Source of the DNA: Candidatus Tityobacter terrigena
Lineage (GTDB): Bacteria > Vulcanimicrobiota > Vulcanimicrobiia > Vulcanimicrobiales > Vulcanimicrobiaceae
Direction of reading: 5' to 3'
Length of the DNA stretch: 64,000 bases
Assembly: GCA_003156715.1 (NCBI GenBank)
Contig: PMHO01000018.1
Coordinates: 87,617-151,616 of the forward strand
In this document: positions 52,588-60,929 of the stretch, piece by piece
Numbering within the stretch: the first letter of the stretch is position 1
How the letters are laid out: every line of letters begins with the position of its first letter
Notes under the pieces: generated by a model
Databases searched by the model: none
What the model saw: the letters and a program-made list of their open reading frames with translations, nothing else
Told to the model about the DNA's origin: nothing
Made by a program: the position numbers and the translations under genes

Positions 52588-52863
52588 TTAGTAGCCGCGG
52601 CGTTTGGGCCGTAGGCTAGCGACGGGCGGCAATCCGCGCCGCGCAACGTGACGGCTCCACGTGCGCAAGACGCCCTCCATGCGTGCTCCGTCGAAGGGGC
52701 GCCCAACGATCGCGTCCGCATCGGGGATCTTCGCGATGGGGCGCTCTTGGGAGACGACCGCCGCGGGCGTGGACGGCGGCGGCGTACTCGAACGGAGGGC
52801 GAAAGCGCTGGTAAGAACCCCAACCAGCACGAGCCCGCTGACGCCGACGATCGGTTCGCGCAT
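52588..52863 (-). CDS. Small membrane-anchored or secreted protein, unknown
   Basis: 91 residues. The N-terminus has a hydrophobic segment (about 6-24, VGVSGLVLVGVLTSAFAL) then a Pro/Ser/Thr-rich stretch and a basic C-terminus rich in Arg. The ATG at 52863 shares one base with the stop of the malate synthase gene (TGATG), which argues for real translation by coupling. I recognise no family. It could be an inner-membrane peptide or an exported protein. Confidence 0.5.
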   Translation of the reverse strand: MREPIVGVSGLVLVGVLTSAFALRSSTPPPSTPAAVVSQERPIAKIPDADAIVGRPFDGARMEGVLRTWSRHVARRGLPPVASLRPKRRGY

Positions 52864-54383
52864 CAGACGGGGTCGAAGGCGCCTTGCACGATCATGGCCT
52901 CCCCAATCTCGCGCGCCCGGCGCATGGTTTGCGGCGTTCCGGCGTCCTTTGCGGACTCGATCAATTTTTCCAGTTCCTCGTCGAAGAGTTGCGTGACCTC
53001 GGCCGGCGAGTGCACGCCGTGCTTGACACGCTGCGCGATCATCAGGCGATAGATGCGGTCGGTCGCGAGATCTTCCATGTAACCGTCGAGGAGGCTCGCA
53101 CCCTTACCGTTTAGGTACCCGTTGCGGTAGCGAATGACCGTGCGCACAGCGGCGCGCGTCCCCTCGATTGTCGTCTTGCCAATTCCCTCGACGGCCGGGC
53201 GCAGGTCGGGGTGCGAGTCGAACCCGGGACGGTACGACGCTATTTGGTTGGGAGCCGGGAACTGTGCGACCGCGATCGCGTTTTGGTCGGGGTGTCCCGT
53301 CCAGGCACCGTCCATATAACAGACCGCCTCGTTTTTCTTGTCCGCCTCGAGGACGCGCAGCGCGCGAGCGTTGAGCTCGGCGTCTTCCCGGCTCGGATAG
53401 AGCGCCGTCATGCCGCCGATTGCGAGCATGCCGTGCTTGTGGCAGATCGACGGGATCAGCAGGCGGAGATTCTGGAAAAACGGCACGTCGTGGGGGATCG
53501 TATTGCGATCGGGCAGCACCCACTTCGGGTCTTCGAGGTTGTAGTGGATCAAGCTCGCCATGTAATCCCAGCGCCCCAGGTTGAGCCCCAGCAGATGGTC
53601 GCGCAGATTGTAGGCAAACTCCTCGAACTGGAATGCGAGCGGATGCGCCTCGCAGAGCGCCATGCACTTGATGTAATCGCGCGGCTTGCCTTTGTGCGCC
53701 GCAAGCTCGCCCAGCACGTCGCGCCACCAAAGCGCCTCTTCCGCCGACTCGGACTTGGGAATGTAGATGCAGAGCGGATGGCGTAGCCGCGAAAGGTCGA
53801 GCCGGAAGACGAGCAGCGCCAAATCGAACAGCGAAGCAGAGGTTGGTTCCGAGTAAATTCCCGCTTGCGAGAGGTGCAGGCCGCGCACGCGCGTCCAGGT
53901 GACGGTCGTCGACGGCTTGATGGCGACGGTTTCGCCACGCTTCTTATCGTCGTACGTCAACTCGCCGTACAGCGCGGCGATCACGTTGTCGATGCCGAGC
54001 ATCAGGTGCTCCCACTCGTTTGCCATCGAGTCTTCGAGGTCGAGCATGACGCCGGGAGCGCCCGAATTGAGCATCTTGACGACCAGATCGGCTTCGTCGG
54101 CCGGGCCGGTCATTTGGTTGCGCTGGTCCGCGCACCACGCCGGCAACTCGATCTTCCAGTCGCTCGTGGTCGCTTGGGAAGGCGGCAGATAGGTGGGGAG
54201 CCGGCCGGCGTGTGCGGCCGCAAGCATCTCTTTGCGGTTGCCCGACAACGCCCGTTGCCGCGGCGTGAAGCGCTCGTGCAACGTCCGGTAAAACGCGGCG
54301 AAACCGGCCGGTAGATCGCGCTCGATGGAAAATCCCGGCGGCGCCGCGTTCATGCGCTGCAACGCGCTTTGGGCAAGGCTCAC
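52863..54383 (-). CDS. aceB: Malate synthase (A type)
   Basis: 506 residues from GTG 54383, set by GGGAGG nine bases upstream; that site lies inside an in-frame ATG-started stretch beginning at 54404, which is too close to be used. Motifs: RNQMTGPADE, MLDLEDSMANEWEHL, RGLHLSQAGI, IPKSESAEEALWW, GLNLGRWDYMASLIHY and DGAWTGHPDQ, with the Asp and Glu that bind Mg2+ and the catalytic residues. It condenses glyoxylate and acetyl-CoA in the glyoxylate shunt. No isocitrate lyase is in the window. A small coupled ORF follows. Confidence 0.93.
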   Translation of the reverse strand: MSLAQSALQRMNAAPPGFSIERDLPAGFAAFYRTLHERFTPRQRALSGNRKEMLAAAHAGRLPTYLPPSQATTSDWKIELPAWCADQRNQMTGPADEADLVVKMLNSGAPGVMLDLEDSMANEWEHLMLGIDNVIAALYGELTYDDKKRGETVAIKPSTTVTWTRVRGLHLSQAGIYSEPTSASLFDLALLVFRLDLSRLRHPLCIYIPKSESAEEALWWRDVLGELAAHKGKPRDYIKCMALCEAHPLAFQFEEFAYNLRDHLLGLNLGRWDYMASLIHYNLEDPKWVLPDRNTIPHDVPFFQNLRLLIPSICHKHGMLAIGGMTALYPSREDAELNARALRVLEADKKNEAVCYMDGAWTGHPDQNAIAVAQFPAPNQIASYRPGFDSHPDLRPAVEGIGKTTIEGTRAAVRTVIRYRNGYLNGKGASLLDGYMEDLATDRIYRLMIAQRVKHGVHSPAEVTQLFDEELEKLIESAKDAGTPQTMRRAREIGEAMIVQGAFDPV

Positions 54384-54442
54384 GACAAAATTCCTCCCGC
54401 TCATACTAGGGAACGGCGCCGACGTGCGAAGAGTTTGCTGCG

Positions 54443-55915
54443 TCAGGCTGATTCGCGCAGCGGCCACGTACCCTTTTCGACGTAAGGCGAAGGGGCGCCC
54501 GCGCCGATGGCGCGGCGGCCGAAGGCTAATGCCGCCGCGCCGAAGGCAAGCGTTACGATGCCGGTGAGCGTCGGAAGGCGCGCGAGGTCGTACGCCGGCA
54601 GATTCCAGGTTGCGACGGCCTGCACGTATGCGCCCCAACTCGCTTCGGCGAGCGCGCGCGGATCGTAGGCAGCCACCAAGAGGCGCTGCGCCGCCGGAAC
54701 ACGGGTCGATACGAGAAACGTCGGAGCGCCTGCGAAGCAGAGGGCAGCGAGCCCACTTACGAGGGCGAAGGGCGGCCGCACGCCGAGCAGGCGCCATACC
54801 AGTACGCCGGCGCAGGCGCCGGCGAGCAGCGGAAAGATCGTGCCGAGCGAAACGAACTGCATCCACGGAATCGCCAGCGCAACGATCGATAAAGCAAACG
54901 GCACACGTAGCCGAGGCGCGTTCGCATACAGTAAGAAGGCGGCGGGAAGGGCGGCCGGTATCTGCGCGATGTGCACGAACGGCCCTCCAACCAACGCCAT
55001 CGCGGGCGGCACCGCTGCGATCAGGCCGTCGCTGTTGAAGCGACGTGCCAGCCGAGCGGCGGCAAGAGCTCCGGCGATCAGCATCCCCGCGTACCACATC
55101 TCGCCGATGCGAAGTGCTTGCGCGTCGCCGGCTCCGAAGCGGTGAACGAGATAGGTTAGGCTCAATTGCTTTTCGTTTCCGATCTCGGAGAGGCCGTGGG
55201 CCGCAACGACCTGCCGCACGTACTCGAGATTCGTCGCCATGCCGCCGGTCGCAATCGAAAGCGCGAGCAGGGCCAGTGCTGCGGCTGCCAGCGGAACGCG
55301 CGCGGCAGGTCGCCATAGAAAGAGCGCTAGGCAAGCCGGCAACGCGACGTGCGGCTCGACCATCGCAAGCGCCGCCGCAAACGCCGCTGCTCGGTAGCGA
55401 TGCCGCTGGGCGCACGCCGTCGCCACGGTGATTGCCGCAACTGCGATTGGAGCGAGTTGGCCAAGGCAAAGCGACGCATAGCCGTCGCCAAGCGCAAAGC
55501 CTGCGATCAGGCCGGACAGCGGAAGGTCCGTCGCGCGGTGCGTCGCCGCCACCGCAAGCGCGACGGCTCCTACGAGGAAGAGCAACCAAAGCGCCGCAGC
55601 CGCCGGATAGGGCAGCATCGCGAGGGCCCGAAACGGCGCCAGCGCGTACGGCGGCAGAGGCGCGGGCACCGCGAGGCCCGCTATGCCCGAGGCGAAGGGC
55701 GGCTTTACTGCTCGCTCGCAGCTTCCGAGAGGCTCGGCCCGGTAGGGATCGGACCCGTTCGCAAGCGCCCTTCCGGCGCAGTAGAACGCATTGAAGTCCC
55801 GCAGCAGCCCGGTCGGCCGCGTCTGCGGCTGCCAGATGAAGAGTGCCGTCAGGATCGCCAACGACGCAGCTAGTGCCGCGGGCCAAGCGCCCTTACCGAA
55901 GCTTTCGGATTCCAT
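54443..55915 (-). CDS. DUF2029/GT87-like polytopic membrane glycosyltransferase
   Basis: 490 residues with about ten to twelve hydrophobic segments. The first loop has LLRDFNAFYCAGRALANGSDPYR, the mark of the DUF2029/GT87 group; another conserved patch is KPPFA followed by a Pro-rich loop. Family members add mannose or arabinose from polyprenyl-phosphate carriers in actinobacteria. Here the acceptor is unknown. It ends 38 bases upstream of aceB's ATG-side frame on the same strand, and it is divergent from the PP2C gene. Confidence 0.78.
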   Translation of the reverse strand: MESESFGKGAWPAALAASLAILTALFIWQPQTRPTGLLRDFNAFYCAGRALANGSDPYRAEPLGSCERAVKPPFASGIAGLAVPAPLPPYALAPFRALAMLPYPAAAALWLLFLVGAVALAVAATHRATDLPLSGLIAGFALGDGYASLCLGQLAPIAVAAITVATACAQRHRYRAAAFAAALAMVEPHVALPACLALFLWRPAARVPLAAAALALLALSIATGGMATNLEYVRQVVAAHGLSEIGNEKQLSLTYLVHRFGAGDAQALRIGEMWYAGMLIAGALAAARLARRFNSDGLIAAVPPAMALVGGPFVHIAQIPAALPAAFLLYANAPRLRVPFALSIVALAIPWMQFVSLGTIFPLLAGACAGVLVWRLLGVRPPFALVSGLAALCFAGAPTFLVSTRVPAAQRLLVAAYDPRALAEASWGAYVQAVATWNLPAYDLARLPTLTGIVTLAFGAAALAFGRRAIGAGAPSPYVEKGTWPLRESA

Positions 55916-55982
55916 GCTTTCTTCTCGTCATCGGCACGCGACGTCCCCAAGGGCAGGAACGGCACCGCGCAATCGCGTTTAG

Positions 55983-57434
55983 GTGTACCGACCGCCGCCT
56001 ACCAGGAGGTGTCGCATCGCCGTTGCCGGCCAAGAATCGCTTGCCGCGAGACGCTCGTCGCGAAACGATCTGCGAATCCCGGTCTGGGTGCTGCTGCTCT
56101 CCATTCCGCTGCTGGCCGGCGTTAGCGTGCTCACCTACGAGCAGATCGTCGGCGAGCGCGCGCACCTGCGCGACCTACGAGTCGCGCAAGTCGATTCGTT
56201 CGAGCTCCTGCAATTGCAGCTCGACGAGGAAACCGGGTTGCGCGGGTACACGAGCACCGGCGATCGGACCTTCCTAGAACCCTATCAGGTGGCCGAAAAA
56301 CGCTTCGGCCTATCGTACGTTCGGCTTGCGGAGGCTTTAGAGCAGTTTGCGGTGCCGGGTGCGTTGCGCGCGCTCGATGCTGCTCGGCAGGACCATCGAA
56401 AATGGCTCGCGACCGTCGCGCAGCCGCTGATAGCGAAGCCGTTCACGGCGGGTGCGGCCGGCCTTCAGATCCGCGGCAAGCGTTTGATCGACTCTTTTCG
56501 CCGGAACATCACGCACCTTCATACCTTCCTCAACGAAGGGCTCGACGAAGCGGATCGGCGCACGACGGCGGCAATTCGGCGCACGCTTTTCCTCGGCTTG
56601 CTTTCGAGCTGCTTCGTGTTGCTGCTCGGTTTGATGTTCGCACAGCTCGCGGGGCGCGCGTCGCGTCGCGTCTTCGAGGCGACCCTGCTGTACGAAAACG
56701 AGAAACGCATTGCCAACCTGTTGCAAACGACCTTCCTGCAGAAGGCGCTCCCTTCGTCGCCCGGCGTAGAGTTCCACGCGACCTACCTTCCGGCCGGAGA
56801 CGAAGCGCTTGTCGGCGGCGACTGGTATGACGTCTTCGATCTTGCTCGAGGCTCCTTGCTTTTTTCGATCGGCGACGTTGCAGGTCACGGCCTCGAGGCG
56901 GCGGTCGTCATGAGCCGGGCACGCCAAGCGATCATCATCGCCGCGTTGCAGGAGAGCGATCCCGCCATCGTGCTCTCACGCGCCAACAATTCGATCCGGT
57001 TGCAGGAAGGTCGCATGGTGACGGCCATTTGCGGCTACGTCGTTCCGCGTGGGTTCGAAGTCGTTTACGCGACCGCCGGCCACCCGCCACCAATCGTCAT
57101 ACGGCCGGGGCGCGCTCCCGAGTTTCTTCCACACGGCGGCGTCGCTCTCGGCGTCGCGGCAGATGCCGAGTACCAACGTTTTACCGTCGACGCCGGCAGA
57201 GGCGCGCTGCTGGTCTTCTATACGGATGGCGTTATCGAGCAGGGACGCGACATCACCGGCGGCGAGGCTCGGTTGCTTCAGGCGGCGAGCCTTGCATCGA
57301 ACGACGAAAATCCGGCGCGTGCGATCGCGCGCGCCGTCTTTCGGGGCGAGCCCCCGGCCGACGACGTCGCGATTCTAACCGTCCGGTTCGGAGGCCTCGG
57401 CCCCGACGATTCGCGGGCATCTTCGCCGAGCTAA
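55983..57434 (+). CDS. CHASE3-PP2C (SpoIIE/RsbU-type) serine phosphatase
   Basis: 483 residues from GTG 55983. Membrane segments at about 33-51 and 201-223 flank an extracytoplasmic CHASE3-type helical sensor (about 55-195, with DEETGLRGYTSTGDRTFLEPY). The cytoplasmic phosphatase domain (about 250-475) has GGDWYD (278-283), GDVAGHG (297-303), TAGHPPP and a C-terminal DDVAILTV. These carry the metal-binding Asp residues. Such enzymes dephosphorylate STAS antagonists; a STAS protein is encoded at 9308-9685, though linkage is not proof. It is convergent with the FAD oxidoreductase with a four-base overlap. Confidence 0.9.
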   Translation: MYRPPPTRRCRIAVAGQESLAARRSSRNDLRIPVWVLLLSIPLLAGVSVLTYEQIVGERAHLRDLRVAQVDSFELLQLQLDEETGLRGYTSTGDRTFLEPYQVAEKRFGLSYVRLAEALEQFAVPGALRALDAARQDHRKWLATVAQPLIAKPFTAGAAGLQIRGKRLIDSFRRNITHLHTFLNEGLDEADRRTTAAIRRTLFLGLLSSCFVLLLGLMFAQLAGRASRRVFEATLLYENEKRIANLLQTTFLQKALPSSPGVEFHATYLPAGDEALVGGDWYDVFDLARGSLLFSIGDVAGHGLEAAVVMSRARQAIIIAALQESDPAIVLSRANNSIRLQEGRMVTAICGYVVPRGFEVVYATAGHPPPIVIRPGRAPEFLPHGGVALGVAADAEYQRFTVDAGRGALLVFYTDGVIEQGRDITGGEARLLQAASLASNDENPARAIARAVFRGEPPADDVAILTVRFGGLGPDDSRASSPS

Positions 57435-58651
57435 GCGACCGGCGAACGGATGTGCTCGGGCCGGATTCCGACGCCCACGAGGAGCGCCGGAATCCGCCGC
57501 AAGGGCGCCCAGTGGTCGAGGAGTCGTAGGATCAATGGCGGCGACATCGTGTGTTTCCCGCCGGCCAGCACGCGGCTGAGAACGCGGTCTTGGATGAAAA
57601 CTTGGATGCGCTGTTTGAGCGCCGCTGGGAAGGTGCGCCGTTGCTGCACCGCGCGCAGTGCATTCAACGGGGCGAGCGAGCGCTGCAAGGGCTTGGCGAG
57701 CGCGTTCGCCGTCGCGACCGCATCTTGGACGGCAAGATTGATGCCGACGCCGCCGACCGGTGACATCGCATGCGCGGCGTCGCCGATGCATAGCAGGCCG
57801 GGCCGAAACCACGATCGCAGTCGATCGACCCGTACGGTCAGCAGCTTTACGTCGTCCCAATCGCGCAATTCTCCCAGCCGCTGGCGCAGAAAGGGTGCGA
57901 GGGATGCGATGTCTTCTCGAAAGGCCTGGAGTCCCGCTCGCCGGACATCGTCGAATGCCCCTTTGTGGATGACGTACGCGCACTGCCAGTAGTCGTCGCG
58001 ATTGATCATCACCAGGATCTCGCCGAAGTCGACTCTTCCTAAGGTTTGCCCAGGGTCGTCGGCGTGCCGCGACACGCGCAGCCACAAGACATCGATCGGA
58101 GCGCCGAGATCCACCACTTCCAAACCGGCCTTTTCGCGTACCACCGAGCTGCGTCCGTCGGCTCCGACGACGAGGGCGGCGCGCACTTCAAGCGGGCCCT
58201 CGGGCGTCGTCGCGGCCACGCCGGCGACCCTATTCCCATCGAAGATCAAATCGTGCGCTTCGGCTTCCATCCGAAGATGGAACGAGGGGTAGCGGCGGCC
58301 TTGCTCGGCCAGAAAGTTGAGGAAGTCCCACTGCGGCATCAAGGCTAGGAACTTACACGCGGTAGGGAGATGCGTGAAGTCGGCGACTTTGAACCCTTCA
58401 GCGCCGACTTGGGCGGCGAGCTCGCGCACCTCCTGATGCGGAACCTTGAGGAACTCCTCAAGCAGTCCGAGTTCGTACATGAGCTGGAGGGTCGAGGGGT
58501 GGATCGTATCGCCCCGGAAGTCCCTAAAGAAATCGGCGTGCTTCTCGAGCACGACGACGTCCACGCCGGCGCGGGCGAGCAGAAATGCCAGCATGATGCC
58601 GGCGGGACCGCCGCCCACGACGCAACAGCTAGTTTCAACGGTTGCTCCCAT
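57431..58651 (-). CDS. FAD-dependent monooxygenase (PHBH/UbiH-like)
   Basis: 406 residues. FAD motifs: CCVVGGGPAGIMLAFLLARAG (Rossmann GxGxxG), VVGADGRSSVVREKAGL (DG motif) and LLCIGDAAHAMSPVGGVGINLAVQDA (GD motif). It resembles group A aromatic hydroxylases; substrate is unknown. It may be coupled with the methyltransferase whose gene ends three bases upstream of its start, an arrangement seen in quinone or secondary-metabolite steps (inference). Confidence 0.9.
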   Translation of the reverse strand: MGATVETSCCVVGGGPAGIMLAFLLARAGVDVVVLEKHADFFRDFRGDTIHPSTLQLMYELGLLEEFLKVPHQEVRELAAQVGAEGFKVADFTHLPTACKFLALMPQWDFLNFLAEQGRRYPSFHLRMEAEAHDLIFDGNRVAGVAATTPEGPLEVRAALVVGADGRSSVVREKAGLEVVDLGAPIDVLWLRVSRHADDPGQTLGRVDFGEILVMINRDDYWQCAYVIHKGAFDDVRRAGLQAFREDIASLAPFLRQRLGELRDWDDVKLLTVRVDRLRSWFRPGLLCIGDAAHAMSPVGGVGINLAVQDAVATANALAKPLQRSLAPLNALRAVQQRRTFPAALKQRIQVFIQDRVLSRVLAGGKHTMSPPLILRLLDHWAPLRRIPALLVGVGIRPEHIRSPVA

Positions 58652-58654
58652 CGG

Positions 58655-59497
58655 TCAGACCGTTGCGCTTCCGACGCTGATTCGGCGTACGAGCGGCAAG
58701 CCGTCACTGCGACCCGTAAGGTAGCGGGCGTTGGCCTCGGGCGGCGTTAGAAAGGAAACCTCGGAAAAGCCCGCCTCGCGGAGCTTCGCCCCGAGGGGAC
58801 CCGGCTCGGAGCGCGTCAACCACGGCTCGCCAAGGGCCGCGACGGCTTCGGCCGTGAGCCGCGCGTCCTCTTCGCCTGCCGCGGTCGGGTCGGAAGATCC
58901 GAACGAGAAAACGATTTGACTGCCTGCCGGCAGCGATGCGACGTAGGAGAGCACGGCGTCGATGGCCGGCTCCTTGAGATACACCATTACCCCCAGCCAA
59001 GAGAAGAAGGAGCGTTGCGCCCGATCGAAGCCGGCTGCGGCGAGTCCGGCCGCGAGTGATGTCGTCTCAAAGTCGATCGGAATGAAGCTGACGTTGTCAG
59101 GCACCGCTATTGCGGCCGCCCGCAAGCGATCGCGTTTGGCGCGCTGACTGGATGGATGATCGACTTCGATGATTCGTAGAGCGCGGCTCCAGGCCGGCTG
59201 GCGGTACGCGAAGGTGTCAAAGCCTGCCCCCAGGATGACGCACTGCCGGACGCCGTCGCGCGCCGCGGCCTCGAGCCGCTCTTCGGAATAGCGGCTGCGC
59301 AGGAGCACGTGCACGCGCAGCGACTCGAGTCGCGAACTGCGCAGGTCGGGGTTTGCGCCAATCCCAGCAAAGGTTTGCGCATCGAGCAGATGCGCTGAGA
59401 CGCGATCGTCAAGGATCTTGGGCTCACCGTCGATGAGCTGGTGTGCCGCACGCAAGACTGCGACCCGCATCGCGGTCCGGCTCGCTTCCCGTTCCAT
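58655..59497 (-). CDS. SAM-dependent methyltransferase, PPM/LCMT family
   Basis: 280 residues from ATG 59497. The family (TIGR00027-like) shows SRTAMRVAVLRAAHQL at the N-terminus, VRQCVILGAGFDTFAYR (SAM-binding motif I) and IIEVDHPSSQRAKRDRL, then SFFSWLGVMVYL. Such enzymes O-methylate carboxyl groups in secondary metabolism. The ATG pair at 59500/59497 directly follows GGAG, so the exact start is uncertain; ATG 59470 is another option. It is divergent from proline dehydrogenase with a gap of only about 33 bases, and cotranscribed with the FAD monooxygenase. Confidence 0.87.
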   Translation of the reverse strand: MEREASRTAMRVAVLRAAHQLIDGEPKILDDRVSAHLLDAQTFAGIGANPDLRSSRLESLRVHVLLRSRYSEERLEAAARDGVRQCVILGAGFDTFAYRQPAWSRALRIIEVDHPSSQRAKRDRLRAAAIAVPDNVSFIPIDFETTSLAAGLAAAGFDRAQRSFFSWLGVMVYLKEPAIDAVLSYVASLPAGSQIVFSFGSSDPTAAGEEDARLTAEAVAALGEPWLTRSEPGPLGAKLREAGFSEVSFLTPPEANARYLTGRSDGLPLVRRISVGSATV

Positions 59498-59530
59498 CAT
59501 CTCCAGGTGCGCCGTTCGGTCGCGTCGGAC

Positions 59531-60469
59531 ATGCCGGCGATGACCGGCTCGTTGTCGGCGGGCGTTCGTACCGTCTTGCTCGGCGCCTCGCGCAATCGTT
59601 TCCTGCGGCGTAGCGCCGCCAAATACGGCATGCGGCTCGGTGCGGCGCGATTCGTGGCAGGCCGGTCGCTGGAGCAGTTCGTGCCGATTGCGCGTGAGCT
59701 CAACGCCCGGGGGTTTGCGATAGCGACCGCAATTCTTGGCGAGGGAATCGCGAGCCGCAGCGAGGCGGCCGGCGTCACGGCAGCTTACGGCGACGTGCTC
59801 GACCGGATCGCGGCGGAAGGCCTCAACGCGAACGTCGCGCTCAAGCTGACGCACCTCGGCCTGAACGTCGACCCCGAGATCGCCTTTACGAATCTGCAGG
59901 GCCTACTCGAGCGCGCGGGGAGAACAGCCAACCGGATTCGTATCGATATGGAAGAATCGGCGTACGTCGACGTCACCCTCCAGACGTACGAGCGCCTGCG
60001 CGCGGCCGGTTTCGACAATGTCGGGGTCGTCTTGCAGGCATACCTTTACCGCAGCGCTGACGACCTCGAGCGTCTCTCGTCCTTGAAGCCGAACGTTCGC
60101 TTGGTCAAGGGCGCTTATCTCGAGCCGCAGAGCGTCGCGTTTCCTCGCAAAGCCGACGTTGATGCGAATTACCTGAATCTGATCGAATGCGCGCTCGCCG
60201 CAAACGGCTATACCGCGATCGCAACGCACGATGAGGCCATCATCGCGGCGGCCAAGGCGATGGCCGAGCGGCTCCGCTTGCCGCGCAGCGGCCGCTTCGA
60301 GTTCCAGATGCTGTACGGAATCCGTCCGGATTTGCAGCGGCGTCTCGTCGGCGAGGGCTACGTCGTGCGGATCGCGGCGCCGTTCGGGCCCGACTGGTTC
60401 CCGTACTTCATGCGCCGGCTTGCCGAGCGCCCGGAGAACCTCGGCTTCGTGCTGCGTAACCTGACCTAG
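59531..60469 (+). CDS. Proline dehydrogenase (monofunctional)
   Basis: 312 residues, the size of the single-domain enzyme. Motifs: RIRIDMEESAYVD, GVVLQAYLYRS, VRLVKGAYLEP, EFQMLYGIRPDLQ and RIAAPFGPDWFPYFMRRLAERPEN, all typical of the FAD barrel. It oxidises proline to pyrroline-5-carboxylate. The next enzyme of the route (P5C dehydrogenase) is not adjacent. ATG 59531 is used; ATG 59540 is possible. Confidence 0.92.
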   Translation: MPAMTGSLSAGVRTVLLGASRNRFLRRSAAKYGMRLGAARFVAGRSLEQFVPIARELNARGFAIATAILGEGIASRSEAAGVTAAYGDVLDRIAAEGLNANVALKLTHLGLNVDPEIAFTNLQGLLERAGRTANRIRIDMEESAYVDVTLQTYERLRAAGFDNVGVVLQAYLYRSADDLERLSSLKPNVRLVKGAYLEPQSVAFPRKADVDANYLNLIECALAANGYTAIATHDEAIIAAAKAMAERLRLPRSGRFEFQMLYGIRPDLQRRLVGEGYVVRIAAPFGPDWFPYFMRRLAERPENLGFVLRNLT

Positions 60470-60648
60470 GGTCGCCTTCTCGTGCCCCTGGGGGCCGGTC
60501 CTGAGCGCTTTTTTAGTATTCGTTTATTCAGACCGCGTAGGATCGTGGAAACGACTCGAACGTCGGGCAGGCCGGCAGCCGGCTAAGCGGCGGTGGGCCG
60601 GTTTGCCGCGCCGTCCGCTGACCGCACATCGCCGGTGAGGTGAAAGCC

Positions 60649-60855
60649 ATGATGAACGACGGTCCGGAGGAGACGCTGATTCTCAGATTCTCCCGTGATT
60701 GTGAAGGGCAGATCGTCTGCCGGGTTGAGGACACGCGAAGCGGCGAGACGTGGACCGCTCTACATGCGAACCAAGTGTGGAGTGCGCTCGATTCAGGCCG
60801 GCTCCGCTGGCCGCGCCTGGTACGCCCGAGCGATCGCGACGGCCGGCCTGGATAA
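60649..60855 (+). CDS. Small protein of unknown function
   Basis: 68 residues from ATG 60649 with GAGG eight bases upstream. It is rich in Asp, Glu and Arg; the core reads ETLILRFSRDCEGQIVCRVEDTRSGETW, suggesting a small beta-strand fold. It has no signal or membrane segment and I recognise no family. It lies 75 bases before the large SARP/AAA regulator and runs in the same direction, so it might be cotranscribed with it. Confidence 0.5.
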   Translation: MMNDGPEETLILRFSRDCEGQIVCRVEDTRSGETWTALHANQVWSALDSGRLRWPRLVRPSDRDGRPG

Positions 60856-60929
60856 GCGCCCCGACCGGATAAGCGCGCCGAGTCGCAGGGACGCGAAGAA
60901 TAGGCAGCCCCGGGACAGAAGCGGTCGCT

